A stretch of DNA of 64,000 nucleotides, taken from Marininema halotolerans. GTDB lineage: Bacteria; Bacillota; Bacilli; Thermoactinomycetales; DSM-45169. This document shows, one piece after another, positions 28,179-37,659 of this stretch (the first letter of the stretch is position 1; every line of letters starts with the position of its first letter). Below the pieces are notes generated by a model. That model did not search any database and was not told the DNA's origin. It was given only the letters and a program-made list of their open reading frames with translations. The stretch lies in the NCBI RefSeq assembly GCF_900116235.1, contig NZ_FPAA01000007.1:1-64000 (forward strand), read 5' to 3'. Both the position numbers and the translations under genes were made by a program.

Positions 28179-29221
28179 GTGAAGCATATCGGCAAGCCGG
28201 TGTGGATATTGATGCCGGTAATGAAGCAGTCGAAGGAATCAAGAAACATGTCGCACGCACAAACCGTCCAGAGGTGCTGGGTGGTCTAGGCGGCTTTGGT
28301 GGCATGTTTGCTTTAAAAGGCTATAAGGAACCCGTTCTCATTGCGGCGACGGATGGGGTTGGAACGAAGTTAAAGCTTGCTTTTATCACTGATCGTCACG
28401 ATAGCATTGGTATTGATTGTGTTGCCATGTGCGTGAATGACCTGATTGTGCAGGGAGCAGAACCCCTCTTCTTTTTGGATTATGTAGGCACAGGCAAACT
28501 TTCTCCAACGCAAGTCGAACAAATCGTGAAGGGAATTGCCGATGGGTGCCAAGAGGCGGGGTGTGCCTTAATTGGTGGAGAGACTGCCGAGCTACCCGGG
28601 ATGTATGCCAAAGGGGAATATGATGTTGCCGGATTTAGCGTTGGGGCCGTCGAAAGGGATCAACTTCTTGACGGTAGAACCATTCAACCAGGGGATGCCC
28701 TAATCGGTTTGGCTTCAAATGGTCTCCACTCCAATGGTTTTTCATTGGTAAGACGGGTTCTACTGGGGGATGAGGAGGAGCATATCCATCGTCTTCATGA
28801 ATCGGTCCCATGGGGAGAACACACCTGGAGTGATGAGCTTTTAACACCAACACGAATCTATGTGCGATCCTTTCACCAATTGATTAAACAGTTTACGGTC
28901 AAAGGGGCCGCCCATATCACGGGTGGAGGGCTTGTGGAGAATGTTCCCCGAATGTTGCCCAAGGGGCTTTGTGCACAAGTATGGGAAGGTTCCTGGGAAA
29001 TCCCTGCGGTTTTTAAAGTGATTAAGGAACAGGGTTCGTTGAAGGATGAGGACCTTTATCGGACCTTCAATATGGGGATTGGAATGGTACTTTGCCTCCC
29101 CTGGGAGGAAGCGGAGGCTGCATGTGAAGCCGCTTCAGCATTAGGAGAGAAGGCAACGCTTATGGGTCGTGTGTCAGAGGGAGAAGAGCCCTTTATGTGG
29201 TCAGGAGGGATGAGGCGATGA
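28175..29221 (+). CDS. purM: AIR synthetase PurM
   Basis: 348 aa. Closes the imidazole ring of FGAM to give AIR using ATP. Start YRQAGVDIDAGNEAVEGIK and the strand VLIAATDGVGTKLKLA are typical; GGETAELPGMY is also conserved. Overlaps purF by four bases and purN by four bases (ATGA), indicating coupled translation. Confidence 0.97.
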   Translation: MSEAYRQAGVDIDAGNEAVEGIKKHVARTNRPEVLGGLGGFGGMFALKGYKEPVLIAATDGVGTKLKLAFITDRHDSIGIDCVAMCVNDLIVQGAEPLFFLDYVGTGKLSPTQVEQIVKGIADGCQEAGCALIGGETAELPGMYAKGEYDVAGFSVGAVERDQLLDGRTIQPGDALIGLASNGLHSNGFSLVRRVLLGDEEEHIHRLHESVPWGEHTWSDELLTPTRIYVRSFHQLIKQFTVKGAAHITGGGLVENVPRMLPKGLCAQVWEGSWEIPAVFKVIKEQGSLKDEDLYRTFNMGIGMVLCLPWEEAEAACEAASALGEKATLMGRVSEGEEPFMWSGGMRR

Positions 29222-29808
29222 GTATTGCGGTGTTTGCATCGGGAAGTGGAAGCAACTTTGAAGTGCTCACTGAACAATCTCGTAAAAAATGGCCCGAAGA
29301 AGTTTCCCTTCTGATTTGTGATCAACCCGACGCAGGTGTACTAGAGCGAGCAGAGCGACTGGGAGTGCAAGCGGTCACTATACTCCCTCGTCACTATGAG
29401 AATAAAGCAGCGTATGAAAAAGCAATTTTGTCATGTTTACAAGAGCAAGGCATTGAATGGATTCTCCTAGCGGGATACATGCGACTAATTGGCCCGACGT
29501 TATTGCAAGCCTACCCATGGCGAATTTTAAATATCCACCCATCCCTCCTTCCCGCTTTTCAAGGCAAGGATGCGATTGAAAAGGCGCTGGATTATGGGGT
29601 GCGCTGGACAGGGGTTTCAGTGCATTGGGTGGATGAAGGGATGGATACGGGACCCATCATTGACCAGAAACCCGTTCTTGTCGAACCAGGGGATGATCTT
29701 CATACCTTGATGAAAAAAGTTCAGTTTGTCGAGCATCATCTGTACCCCAATACCATGTATAAACTATTAACCGGAAAGATTTCCGATAGTCCCAGGGTTA
29801 GAAGATAG
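29218..29808 (+). CDS. purN: GAR transformylase PurN
   Basis: 196 aa from ATG 29218 in the ATGA overlap with purM. Transfers the formyl group from 10-formyltetrahydrofolate to GAR. Signature [15 protein letters not shown] includes the active-site Asn and His; [12 protein letters not shown] is the phosphate loop, and [13 protein letters not shown] follows. Length standard for PurN. Confidence 0.97.
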   Translation: MSIAVFASGSGSNFEVLTEQSRKKWPEEVSLLICDQPDAGVLERAERLGVQAVTILPRHYENKAAYEKAILSCLQEQGIEWILLAGYMRLIGPTLLQAYPWRILNIHPSLLPAFQGKDAIEKALDYGVRWTGVSVHWVDEGMDTGPIIDQKPVLVEPGDDLHTLMKKVQFVEHHLYPNTMYKLLTGKISDSPRVRR

Positions 29809-29885
29809 GCCTTATCTTTACATGTCATCATTCGTATTGTTCATCCCTTGTCACCATGGTGGTCATTTTAAAGGAGGATTACCCA

Positions 29886-31424
29886 TTGCAACCGATTCGA
29901 CGTGCACTCATCAGTGTTTCTGATAAAACTGGGGTAGTAGAATTGGCACAGGCTCTCGCATCGCGGGGAGTCGAGATTATCTCCACAGGAGGAACCAAAC
30001 GCCAGCTAGCTGAAGCGGGAATTCCTGTTATCGGTGTGTCAGAGGTGACAGGATTCCCTGAGATCCTTGATGGGCGCGTGAAAACCCTTCATCCCCGCAT
30101 TCATGCGGGTCTTCTTGCTGTTCGTGATGAAGAGAGTCACCGTCGTCAATTAGAAGATCGGCAAATTTCGGTGTTTGATTTGGTTGTTGTGAACTTATAT
30201 CCTTTTCGTCAAACCATTGCCAAACCCGATGTGTCCTATTCGGAGGCGGTGGAACAAATTGATATCGGTGGGCCCTCCATGGTGCGAGCAGCGGCAAAGA
30301 ATCATCGTTATGTGACGGTACTGGTGGATCCATCTGATTATCATGAAGTGATCCAGCAGGGAAGAGATGGCGTCGATATGGCTACACGTCGTCGTCTTGC
30401 GGCGAAAGCTTTCCGTCATACTGCTGCCTATGATGCTGTGATCGCGGGTTACTTGACCGAAGAAGTAGGGGAAGAATCACCGGATTCCCTCACGGTAACC
30501 TATGAAAAAGTTCAATCCCTTCGTTACGGAGAAAACCCTCAACAAACGGCTTCATTCTACCGAGAACCCTTAGCAAAAGGCCCGTCCATTGCTACGGCTG
30601 AGCAACTCCATGGGAAGGAACTCTCCTATAACAACATTAATGATGCCAATGCGGCATTGGAAATGGTGATGGCGTTCGCTGAACCGACGGCAGTGGGGGT
30701 TAAACATATGAACCCTTGCGGTGTGGGCAGTGGGAACACATTGTTGGAGGCATGGGAGAAGGCACTTGCATCCGATCCTGTCTCGATTTTTGGTGGAATC
30801 GTTGCTTTGAATCGCGAAGTGGACCAAGATGTCGCTTTACAGTTGAAGGAGATTTTTCTCGAGATCATTCTTGCACCTGGATTCACTAACGAAGCACTTT
30901 TGATCCTTCAAGAGAAGAAAAATCTACGTCTTTTGCGTTGGAATGAGGATGCTCAAGGCAGAGCTTCTTCGCTACAGTTGCAGTCCGTTCGTGGGGGGAT
31001 GCTTGCTCAAAGTGCCGATGAACAAACGGTTACCAAGGCAGAGTGTGAGGTCGTCACAAAGCGAAACCCAACGGATCAAGAGTGGGAAGCACTTCTCTTT
31101 GCTTGGAAAGTAGTGAAGCATGTGAAATCCAACGCCATTGTCCTAGCGAAAGAAGGGCGTACTATCGGGATCGGTGCGGGTCAGATGAATCGTGTGGGGG
31201 CTGCTAGCATTGCCATTCAACAGGCAAAGGAAAAAGCAAAGGGGGCAGCTCTTGCATCCGATGCATTTTTCCCGATGGCAGACACCGTTGAAAAGGCAGC
31301 AGAAGCGGGAATCACAGCCATAATCCAACCCGGTGGATCCATCCGAGATCAAGCATCCATTGATGAAGCAAACAAACATGGCATCACCATGATCTTTACA
31401 GGGACCCGTCATTTCAAGCATTAA
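29886..31424 (+). CDS. purH: Bifunctional AICAR transformylase / IMP cyclohydrolase PurH
   Basis: 512 aa from TTG 29886, 9 bases after AAAGGAGG; an ATG 30 bases upstream lies before the ribosome site. Performs the last two steps to IMP. N-terminal MGS-like cyclohydrolase domain ([30 protein letters not shown]). C-terminal transformylase domain contains [19 protein letters not shown] and [12 protein letters not shown]. Full length, about the usual 510 residues. Confidence 0.97.
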   Translation: MQPIRRALISVSDKTGVVELAQALASRGVEIISTGGTKRQLAEAGIPVIGVSEVTGFPEILDGRVKTLHPRIHAGLLAVRDEESHRRQLEDRQISVFDLVVVNLYPFRQTIAKPDVSYSEAVEQIDIGGPSMVRAAAKNHRYVTVLVDPSDYHEVIQQGRDGVDMATRRRLAAKAFRHTAAYDAVIAGYLTEEVGEESPDSLTVTYEKVQSLRYGENPQQTASFYREPLAKGPSIATAEQLHGKELSYNNINDANAALEMVMAFAEPTAVGVKHMNPCGVGSGNTLLEAWEKALASDPVSIFGGIVALNREVDQDVALQLKEIFLEIILAPGFTNEALLILQEKKNLRLLRWNEDAQGRASSLQLQSVRGGMLAQSADEQTVTKAECEVVTKRNPTDQEWEALLFAWKVVKHVKSNAIVLAKEGRTIGIGAGQMNRVGAASIAIQQAKEKAKGAALASDAFFPMADTVEKAAEAGITAIIQPGGSIRDQASIDEANKHGITMIFTGTRHFKH

Positions 31425-31483
31425 CGCCTAGACCCTCTCTGGCGTATATATAAATCCACGGAATGCCGAGGGAGGGTCTTGTC

Positions 31484-31759
31484 ATGCATGTCATTCGATG
31501 GTCGGTCGCCCTCGTAATGATCACGGGAGCACTTATGTTGTTGGCGGCAGTCACAGGTTTATATGTCCCGGATTCATGGCAATACAGCCTGCGAATGGCA
31601 GGGGGCGTCTTTTTCTTATTTGCTCTTATCTCAAGCGGAGTGATGTCAATTCCCAGTGTGCATCGGCAGTCGCAAAGTGGGATCACACGGGAGGATTGGG
31701 CATTTGTTTTCATAATTTGTACCATCCTGTTGTTTGGAATCAGTCTTTTTTTTAAATAA
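31484..31759 (+). CDS. Small integral membrane protein between purH and purD
   Basis: 91 aa from ATG 31484, 8 bases after GGGAGG; an upstream ATG at 31463 lies before that site. Three hydrophobic segments: VIRWSVALVMITGALMLLAA, a second around MAGGVFFLFALISSGVM, and a third near the end (FVFIICTILLFGISLFF). No family recognised. It interrupts the usual purH-purD junction and probably shares the operon transcript. No link to purines is visible in the sequence. Confidence 0.7.
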   Translation: MHVIRWSVALVMITGALMLLAAVTGLYVPDSWQYSLRMAGGVFFLFALISSGVMSIPSVHRQSQSGITREDWAFVFIICTILLFGISLFFK

Positions 31760-31885
31760 CAAGGGGAAGCGGGCGCAAGTCGCCCATCACCCTTCCTTAT
31801 GGGACAAGCTCGATGTTGTTTAGAGGTGCGTAGGTTCTCTTGGAAGAATAAAGTTGGCTGGATCATGGTGTAGGAGGGGAAATCA

Positions 31886-33169
31886 TTGCGGATTCTAGTG
31901 ATTGGTAGTGGAGGTAGGGAACATGCACTTGTTTGGAAGTTAAAGCAAAGTTCGAAAGTCACAGCGCTCTATTGTGCACCGGGTAATAGTGGGATTGGAC
32001 AAATGGCGGAATGTATCTCCGACTTATCTGCCACCGATATCGAGGGATTACTCGCTTTTGCTGAAGAGAAGGAGATTGATCTGACAGTTGTAGGACCAGA
32101 GGCTTCTTTATTGGCAGGGGTCGTGGATGCCTTTACCAGTCGAGGACTTGAGATCTTTGGACCCAATCAAGCCGCGGCTAAAGTAGAGGGAAGCAAGCGA
32201 TTCGCCAAAGAATTGATGGAGAAGTATCAGATTCCCACTGGGACCTATCGCGCCTTTACTGAAGCGAAAGAGGCTCTTGCTTATGTACAGGAACAGGGGG
32301 TACCCATTGTCGTCAAGGCAGATGGACTGGCTGCGGGAAAAGGAGTAACGGTTGCTCATACTCTTTTGGAAGCAGAACAAGCGATTCGTGAAATCATGGA
32401 TGAGCGTGCCTTTGGTGAAGCCGGTGCACAAATTGTCATTGAAGAATATTTAATGGGGCAAGAGATTTCACTCATGGCATTCTTGGATGGAGAAACCCTG
32501 CGTCCAATGGTGATCGCCCAAGATCATAAGCCGGTCTTTTCGGGGGATCAAGGTCCGAATACGGGGGGAATGGGAGCCTACTCTCCAGTTCCTCAAATTG
32601 CGGATTCCCTGGTCGATGAAGCAATCAACACCATCCTGATTCCGATGGCAAAAGGGTTGAAAGCCGAAGGCATTAATTATCTGGGTGTTATCTATGCAGG
32701 CTTAATGATGACGGAAGAGGGACCGAAAGTAATTGAATTTAACGCGCGCTTTGGGGATCCTGAGACCCAGGTGGTCTTGCCTCGCCTAGAAAACGATCTC
32801 GTCGATGTATTGATGGCGACGGTTCACGGGGAACTTCACTCAACTCAGTTATCATGGAGGAAAGAGGCAGCAATCTGCGTGATCCAGGCATCCAAAGGGT
32901 ATCCAGGATCTTATGAAAAGGGAGCTGTCATTACAGGCTTGGAGGAAAGCAAGTCTTCTGATTCCATCCTCTTTCATAGTGGGACAATCTACCGAAATGG
33001 AAAGTGGTTAACCGCAGGCGGACGTGTGCTTGGCATCACCGCTCTAGGCGCTGATCTGACCCGAGCGCGGGAGAAAGTATATCAGCAGGCGAACAATATC
33101 CAATTTGATGGGGTTCACTATCGCAAGGATATTGGGGCGAAGGCGGCAGAGGCAGTAGAGAAGGGATAG
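31886..33169 (+). CDS. purD: GAR synthetase PurD
   Basis: 427 aa from TTG 31886 behind GGAGGGGAAATCA. Joins phosphoribosylamine with glycine. ATP-grasp enzyme: VIGSGGREHALVWKL at the N-terminus, IVVKADGLAAGKGVTVA, GPNTGGMGAYSPVP and EFNARFGDPETQVVLPR. Last gene of the pur operon. The 126-base gap before it holds no obvious promoter or terminator, so it is likely in the same transcript. Confidence 0.96.
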   Translation: MRILVIGSGGREHALVWKLKQSSKVTALYCAPGNSGIGQMAECISDLSATDIEGLLAFAEEKEIDLTVVGPEASLLAGVVDAFTSRGLEIFGPNQAAAKVEGSKRFAKELMEKYQIPTGTYRAFTEAKEALAYVQEQGVPIVVKADGLAAGKGVTVAHTLLEAEQAIREIMDERAFGEAGAQIVIEEYLMGQEISLMAFLDGETLRPMVIAQDHKPVFSGDQGPNTGGMGAYSPVPQIADSLVDEAINTILIPMAKGLKAEGINYLGVIYAGLMMTEEGPKVIEFNARFGDPETQVVLPRLENDLVDVLMATVHGELHSTQLSWRKEAAICVIQASKGYPGSYEKGAVITGLEESKSSDSILFHSGTIYRNGKWLTAGGRVLGITALGADLTRAREKVYQQANNIQFDGVHYRKDIGAKAAEAVEKG

Positions 33170-33331
33170 AGTTGGCGTCACCGGGTGTACTTATGGTTGT
33201 TAGACGCTAAGTATATGAATCCTTTACAAGTACCTCTTCAGCTTAGATGAAGGGTACTATTTCATTGCGCCGCAGGTTAAACAAAAGATAGAGGTTTTGA
33301 GAGACTAATTTTAACGGAATGACCCATTAAT

Positions 33332-33369
33332 AAAAGGAAGCCACTTAATTAAGTGGCTTCCTTTTATTA
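33332..33369. terminator. Bidirectional terminator after purD
   Basis: Perfect inverted repeat AAAAGGAAGCCACTT / AAGTGGCTTCCTTTT with a four-base loop and T-rich 3' flank. It serves the pur operon and the convergent enoyl-CoA hydratase gene. Confidence 0.9.
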
Positions 33370-33433
33370 CGGTAAGCAGCATGGGGGACAACCCTTCTCA
33401 AAAATGATGGGTAGAGGTCACACATGTGCAAAT

Positions 33434-34243
33434 CTACAATTCATTTAAATAATCACCAAAACGAAGTTCAAAGTCGCCGGGCTGTCCTAATCCTTTTTTA
33501 AGGGCACGGGGGATACGTTCTTGCGCTCCTTGCCAAGTCGATGCAGAACGGAAAATTTGTAGGGTTTCTAAGAGGTGACCCACATCAGGAAGTCCGCTAC
33601 GGTTAATTAATCGTTTGGCTTCCTTCAATGCTTGTTGATCAAAGGTGGATAAACGGTGAGCAAATCGATCAACGAAAGAGTCTAATTCATCATCAGGAAT
33701 GGCTCGATTAATCCAGCCATAACGTTCGGCAATCGGTGCATGAAAATCTTCTCCCCCCAGGACAATTTCCAAGGCGCGCGCACGTCCAACTAAGAGAGAA
33801 AGCCTTTCGATCCCACCCCCTCCAGGTATCACACCGGTACCCACCTCAGGCTGACCAAGGATGGTTTTCTCCAGGCTTGCAAATCGCATATCACAGACAA
33901 GAGCAAACTCACTTCCCACCCCGCGAGCTCTGCCGCGAATCTTAGCGATACTGACAACAGGAGATCGCTCTAATCGAGTCGCAATATCAATAAAAGCCGG
34001 CAATTCTGAGGGGATCGTTTTGTCCACTTTTTCTGCAGCACGAGCAACATCAAAGTGAGCGAGGAAAAAATCTGGATTGGCACTGTCAAATACGAGCACT
34101 TTCACTTCTGAATCATTCTCTACTTCATCAAGTAAGTTCAATAAATCCGTGTAGGTATCTACGTTCACCAAATTTAGCGGTGGATTATCAAAGGTGACGC
34201 ACCAGTACTGCGGGGTAATTTTTTGAATGGTGATATGTTTCAA
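33434..34243 (-). CDS. Enoyl-CoA hydratase/isomerase (crotonase) family protein
   Basis: 269 aa from TTG 34243, 9 bases after GGAGG; the longer in-frame extension has no ribosome site. Crotonase fold features: DNPPLNLVNVDTYTDLL at the N-terminus, KIRGRARGVGSEFALVCDMRFAS at the oxyanion-hole loop and ILGQPEVGTGVIPGGGGIERL where hydratases carry a catalytic Glu. E of QPEVG is retained. Substrate not predictable: crotonases act on many acyl-CoAs. Stands alone, convergent to purD. Confidence 0.85.
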   Translation of the reverse strand: MKHITIQKITPQYWCVTFDNPPLNLVNVDTYTDLLNLLDEVENDSEVKVLVFDSANPDFFLAHFDVARAAEKVDKTIPSELPAFIDIATRLERSPVVSIAKIRGRARGVGSEFALVCDMRFASLEKTILGQPEVGTGVIPGGGGIERLSLLVGRARALEIVLGGEDFHAPIAERYGWINRAIPDDELDSFVDRFAHRLSTFDQQALKEAKRLINRSGLPDVGHLLETLQIFRSASTWQGAQERIPRALKKGLGQPGDFELRFGDYLNEL

Positions 34244-34448
34244 TAGGAAATACCTCCAAATACTTGTATTTAATTTTGGTGTTTGATTAATGCGGAATTG
34301 GTTTGCGTACAACAATTCGATTGACTCAAGTCTAAGGGATATTATGCTTGGAATGTGCATGGGGTATACAAAGTATTTTGGTTGAATATTTTCATTATAA
34401 CAATTAGGTATTATTCAATATACATAATTTAATTGACAAGACGATTCA

Positions 34449-35219
34449 TTATATTAAAGAATGAGGAGAAGTAGCCATTTCTAATATAGGGATCAGATAG
34501 TCTACTTTCTTTCTGGGGTCGTTGTGGATGAATTGTTTGATCACGTTGGATTCCCTTTGGATGGTCAATAAATCAGAGAACTCAGGTTTTTCCCCTTGTT
34601 TGAGTAACTGGAAAGTATATTCATGGTATTGTTTTTGTAATTCATTAGCTTTAGTACGAAGCTGAACATCAAATATGAGTACGATTGAACCAAAATCTCC
34701 TCCGGTTTTGAGATATTTAGATTCAATTCTTTGGATATGAGACAGTGAGATACCCACCTCTTCATTTAGTTCCCTGACGATACTTCTTTTAAAATCGACA
34801 TGCCCATCGTTAATATCAACGGTATCCAGTCCGCCAGCCACCAGTTGTAAACGATTAGCATGGGCGTTATGAGATGCCATTTCGCCAATCACAAAGCAAT
34901 GGTCTAAGGTTTGTACGAGAGCGGCGGTATGTACTACCCGACAAGCATAGGGGCTACTTACAAAATCTTTGTTAGTGATAGTGTACAAGTAGTGTGCGTA
35001 ATCGGTATTTGCTAATTGAATATGAGTACCGTCTTTCATCTGCTCGTATTGATGAACAGCAAAGACAGGACCCCTAGTCAATTTTTTACCTCTGCTTACT
35101 TCAGCCATCCAAAAGCGATCAATTCTTTCTTGAACAGCTTGTGGCAACACCATTTTTTCGTTACGATAAGTGGCTACAATATGAGAGGGTGCATGTTGAA
35201 TATGAACGGGTGTATCCAT
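34449..35219 (-). CDS. Nudix-family protein
   Basis: 256 aa, start ATG 35219 behind GGAGGAACC. A Nudix box is visible as GHVDFKRSIVRELNEEVGI (the RE-x2-EE-x-G-I part), with a first glycine region VAGGLDTVDINDG. The G-x5-E element is altered, so hydrolase activity is likely but not certain. About 120 extra N-terminal residues include RVVHTAALVQTLDHCFVIGE. Substrate unknown. It is divergent from another Nudix gene at 35388, with AT-rich DNA between. Confidence 0.7.
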   Translation of the reverse strand: MDTPVHIQHAPSHIVATYRNEKMVLPQAVQERIDRFWMAEVSRGKKLTRGPVFAVHQYEQMKDGTHIQLANTDYAHYLYTITNKDFVSSPYACRVVHTAALVQTLDHCFVIGEMASHNAHANRLQLVAGGLDTVDINDGHVDFKRSIVRELNEEVGISLSHIQRIESKYLKTGGDFGSIVLIFDVQLRTKANELQKQYHEYTFQLLKQGEKPEFSDLLTIQRESNVIKQFIHNDPRKKVDYLIPILEMATSPHSLI

Positions 35220-35387
35220 ATAAGGTTCCTCCTGTTATAGAGATTGAAGTGCTATGAGTGTTTATTTACTGATTCTTTTGATTTCATTAACATAGTATAT
35301 AATATATATTGAAAAATTAACATTAAAGCGTAATTAAGAAACGAGAAAGAATTTCGTAGCCAGAGAGGGGAGTGAAAGAGAATCGAT

Positions 35388-36020
35388 ATGCCGGTGATTA
35401 ACCTCGAAGCTTTGACAAATCAACAGCCCTTCTGTGCGGGAGTGATTATAAAACAAGGGTTAGGCATCGTCATTACCTTAAACGAGGATGGGTTACCCAA
35501 CGAGAGAATGAAGAATTCTTGGCGGGTGGGTGCAGTGGGAGGTGGACAAGAACCGAATGAGACGATTTGGGAGTGTGCGCTTCGGGAAGCGAGGGAGGAA
35601 ATGTCAACTGAAGTAACATTGATTCATTCGCCAGTGACTTATTATCATGATATCGACACGGGTTTAATTGAAAAGGTGAAAGTGGCAGATGAAATTGCTC
35701 CATTTTTATTTCAACGTAAAAAGAATCCATCTCCCAAGCGACCATATAAAGAAGGGTTACCCTGCGGTCCCTATATCTATTTTGCGATGTTTTTAGTAGA
35801 AGAAAGGATCAGTTGGGACAAGATGTCCCCTGGCGATGATGTAAAAGGGTTAGTGCTTTTTCCTCAGGATCGATTCGATGAAATTAAGCAAGATCACCCC
35901 TTATCATATTGGCTCCAAAGGGGTGCGCAGTTAGTTGGGGTTGAGGATGTTGATACAAATAAAAAATTATGGGCGCCCGCAGATGAGTCTTCCTTGACCG
36001 TGGCACGGCTATTGAGATAA
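35388..36020 (+). CDS. Nudix hydrolase
   Basis: 210 aa from ATG 35388; the nearest ribosome-site candidate is GAGAGGGGAG further upstream. The canonical Nudix box reads GGGQEPNETIWECALREAREEMSTEV (split across G-x5-E-x7-RE-x2-EE), giving an intact metal site. A polar insertion follows around residues 105-120 (RKKNPSPKRPYKEG). Substrate cannot be assigned. Shares an intergenic promoter region with the opposite-strand Nudix gene, so the two may act on related nucleotides. Confidence 0.8.
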   Translation: MPVINLEALTNQQPFCAGVIIKQGLGIVITLNEDGLPNERMKNSWRVGAVGGGQEPNETIWECALREAREEMSTEVTLIHSPVTYYHDIDTGLIEKVKVADEIAPFLFQRKKNPSPKRPYKEGLPCGPYIYFAMFLVEERISWDKMSPGDDVKGLVLFPQDRFDEIKQDHPLSYWLQRGAQLVGVEDVDTNKKLWAPADESSLTVARLLR

Positions 36021-36059
36021 TGGAAAATCACCATGCCTGATCCAGCCATTATATAAGAA

Positions 36060-36111
36060 AAAGCAGCCAAAAATCCATTTACCCAAGATGGAACGGATTT
36101 TTGGCTGCTTT
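36060..36111. terminator. Bidirectional terminator between Nudix and antiporter genes
   Basis: 17-bp inverted repeat from AAAGCAGCCAAAAATCC to its complement ending GGCTGCTTT, with an 18-base loop. It lies between two convergent genes. Confidence 0.8.
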
Positions 36112-36187
36112 AAAAAGTAAAAAGGCCTTTGTAGGGTTTGTCCAACATAGAAATGGATGGCGGAGGTACTTCTATCGATCATAAGTG

Positions 36188-37273
36188 TTAAACAAGATAA
36201 AAGCCTGTGCCTAAAATTGCATAAACAATAAGAAGTAGGACGCCTTCGAACCAGTTCGTTGAACCATCGCGTGAGATGGAGGTGGCAATAAAAGCAGCAA
36301 TCGCAATGGCGGCGATTTCGATCGCCGTAAAGGTGAGATTCATGGTCTTTCCAAAAAGGAGACTGATAAATACCAAGGCAGGGGCAACAAAGAGCGCGAT
36401 TTGCAGGCTACTTCCGACAGCAATTTCAACAGCGGCACCGATGCGATTTCGCATGGCGAGGAAGATAGCAGCACTGTGTTCAGCGGCGTTTCCGATAATG
36501 GCGATGAGGAATGCCCCTACAAAAAGCTCTGACCAACCTAGGGTATGGGCGACAGCTTCGACACTTCCTACTATCCACTCACTCTGAATAGCAACAAAGA
36601 CAGCGGCGATAAAGAGAAGTAAGATGGAGCGATTCTTCGTCCATTCAGGTTTCTCTTCATGGGCGACTGAGGTTTGAGAGATGTCACTGGTGGGAACTTC
36701 CACAGCTGGCTCTTCCCCAAGTTCCTTTTTGTGAGTGATCATTGAAAAGATTAACCACAGTAAGTAACTGGCAATTAATAAACCCGCGATGATCAAGCTA
36801 AAAGTTTCCATCTCCGATGGATCCAGTTGGGTGTCAAAGGCTGCCGGACTAAATAGGGCGATAACGGCAAGGAGCATTAATGAAGCATTATGCCCTGCAA
36901 GTAGGGTATTGAAGGATTGGGTTTTAAACTTGAGCCCTCCTGCAAAAATACTTAGCCCAAGTACAAGTAATAAGTTGCCAATAATGGAACCGGTAATGCT
37001 CGCCTTCACCATATCAAATAATCCTTTTTGTACCAGGAAGATCGCAATAATTAATTCCGCAGCATTTCCAAAAGTCGCATTTAAAAAGCCCCCCAAACGT
37101 TCCCCAGCATAGTGTGCAACACTTTCCGTAGCTTTACCCAATAAGGCAGCCCATAGGAGTAGGGATATTGAGGCCAATGTAAAACGAAGGGGTTCATTAG
37201 TGCTCCAAAAATGAACGGCAATACTAGCGAGTGTCAGTGCAATGAGTAAGGGAGTAAACCAACGGGATTTCAC
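36188..37273 (-). CDS. cax: Ca2+/H+ antiporter, CaCA family
   Basis: 361 aa from GTG 37273, 9 bases after GGAGGAATT; the longer in-frame start lacks a ribosome site. Around eleven hydrophobic segments. The two alpha repeats of the family are clear: GGFLNATFGNAAELIIAIF near residue 60 and LIAIIGNAAEHSAAIFLAM in the second half, each with the catalytic Glu. An acidic central loop (about residues 185-215) separates the halves. It should export calcium in exchange for protons at the cell membrane. Confidence 0.92.
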   Translation of the reverse strand: MKSRWFTPLLIALTLASIAVHFWSTNEPLRFTLASISLLLWAALLGKATESVAHYAGERLGGFLNATFGNAAELIIAIFLVQKGLFDMVKASITGSIIGNLLLVLGLSIFAGGLKFKTQSFNTLLAGHNASLMLLAVIALFSPAAFDTQLDPSEMETFSLIIAGLLIASYLLWLIFSMITHKKELGEEPAVEVPTSDISQTSVAHEEKPEWTKNRSILLLFIAAVFVAIQSEWIVGSVEAVAHTLGWSELFVGAFLIAIIGNAAEHSAAIFLAMRNRIGAAVEIAVGSSLQIALFVAPALVFISLLFGKTMNLTFTAIEIAAIAIAAFIATSISRDGSTNWFEGVLLLIVYAILGTGFYLV

Positions 37274-37659
37274 GATCCAATTCCTCCATGTCAGTAAGTT
37301 AAGATGGCAATGATTCCTCGATATTCTTTTTGTTAGTTGACCCAAGAAGAGATAAGATCATACCTCGAAAAAATGCTAAAAGATGTATACGATTCATATT
37401 CAATTAAAAGTGGAGTGGTTATCATTCACCTCCGTCGTTATGATTGATGTACCCTTTGATTCACTAATAATATCATGCATGTACTACCGCAAAATGGTAT
37501 GATAGAAGTTGTGCCCTCGTCAAAACTTTCAGAGTCCTCAGGTGTGGAGAATGTGTAACAACTGGGCTTGTTCAATTGTCGAGAACTCTGTACCATGTTA
37601 TGATGTCTGTATGGTCATTTGCCTGCGTATGTCGTTTGCGGGAGAGGAGTGATCTTATA
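37274..37659. promoter_or_regulatory. Intergenic control region with a sigma-A-like promoter for the surface-polymer operon
   Basis: 386 bases without a gene. A good promoter lies at 37576-37604: TTGTCG, a 17-base spacer and TATGAT. The transcript would start near 37611, about 50 bases before the glycosyltransferase ATG. Upstream half is AT-rich and carries the antiporter promoter on the other strand. Nothing else stands out. Confidence 0.65.

Noticed and set aside
31414-31962. 182-aa open frame antisense to the purH-purD junction
   Set aside because: No ribosome site and it runs across the better supported small membrane protein gene on the other strand.
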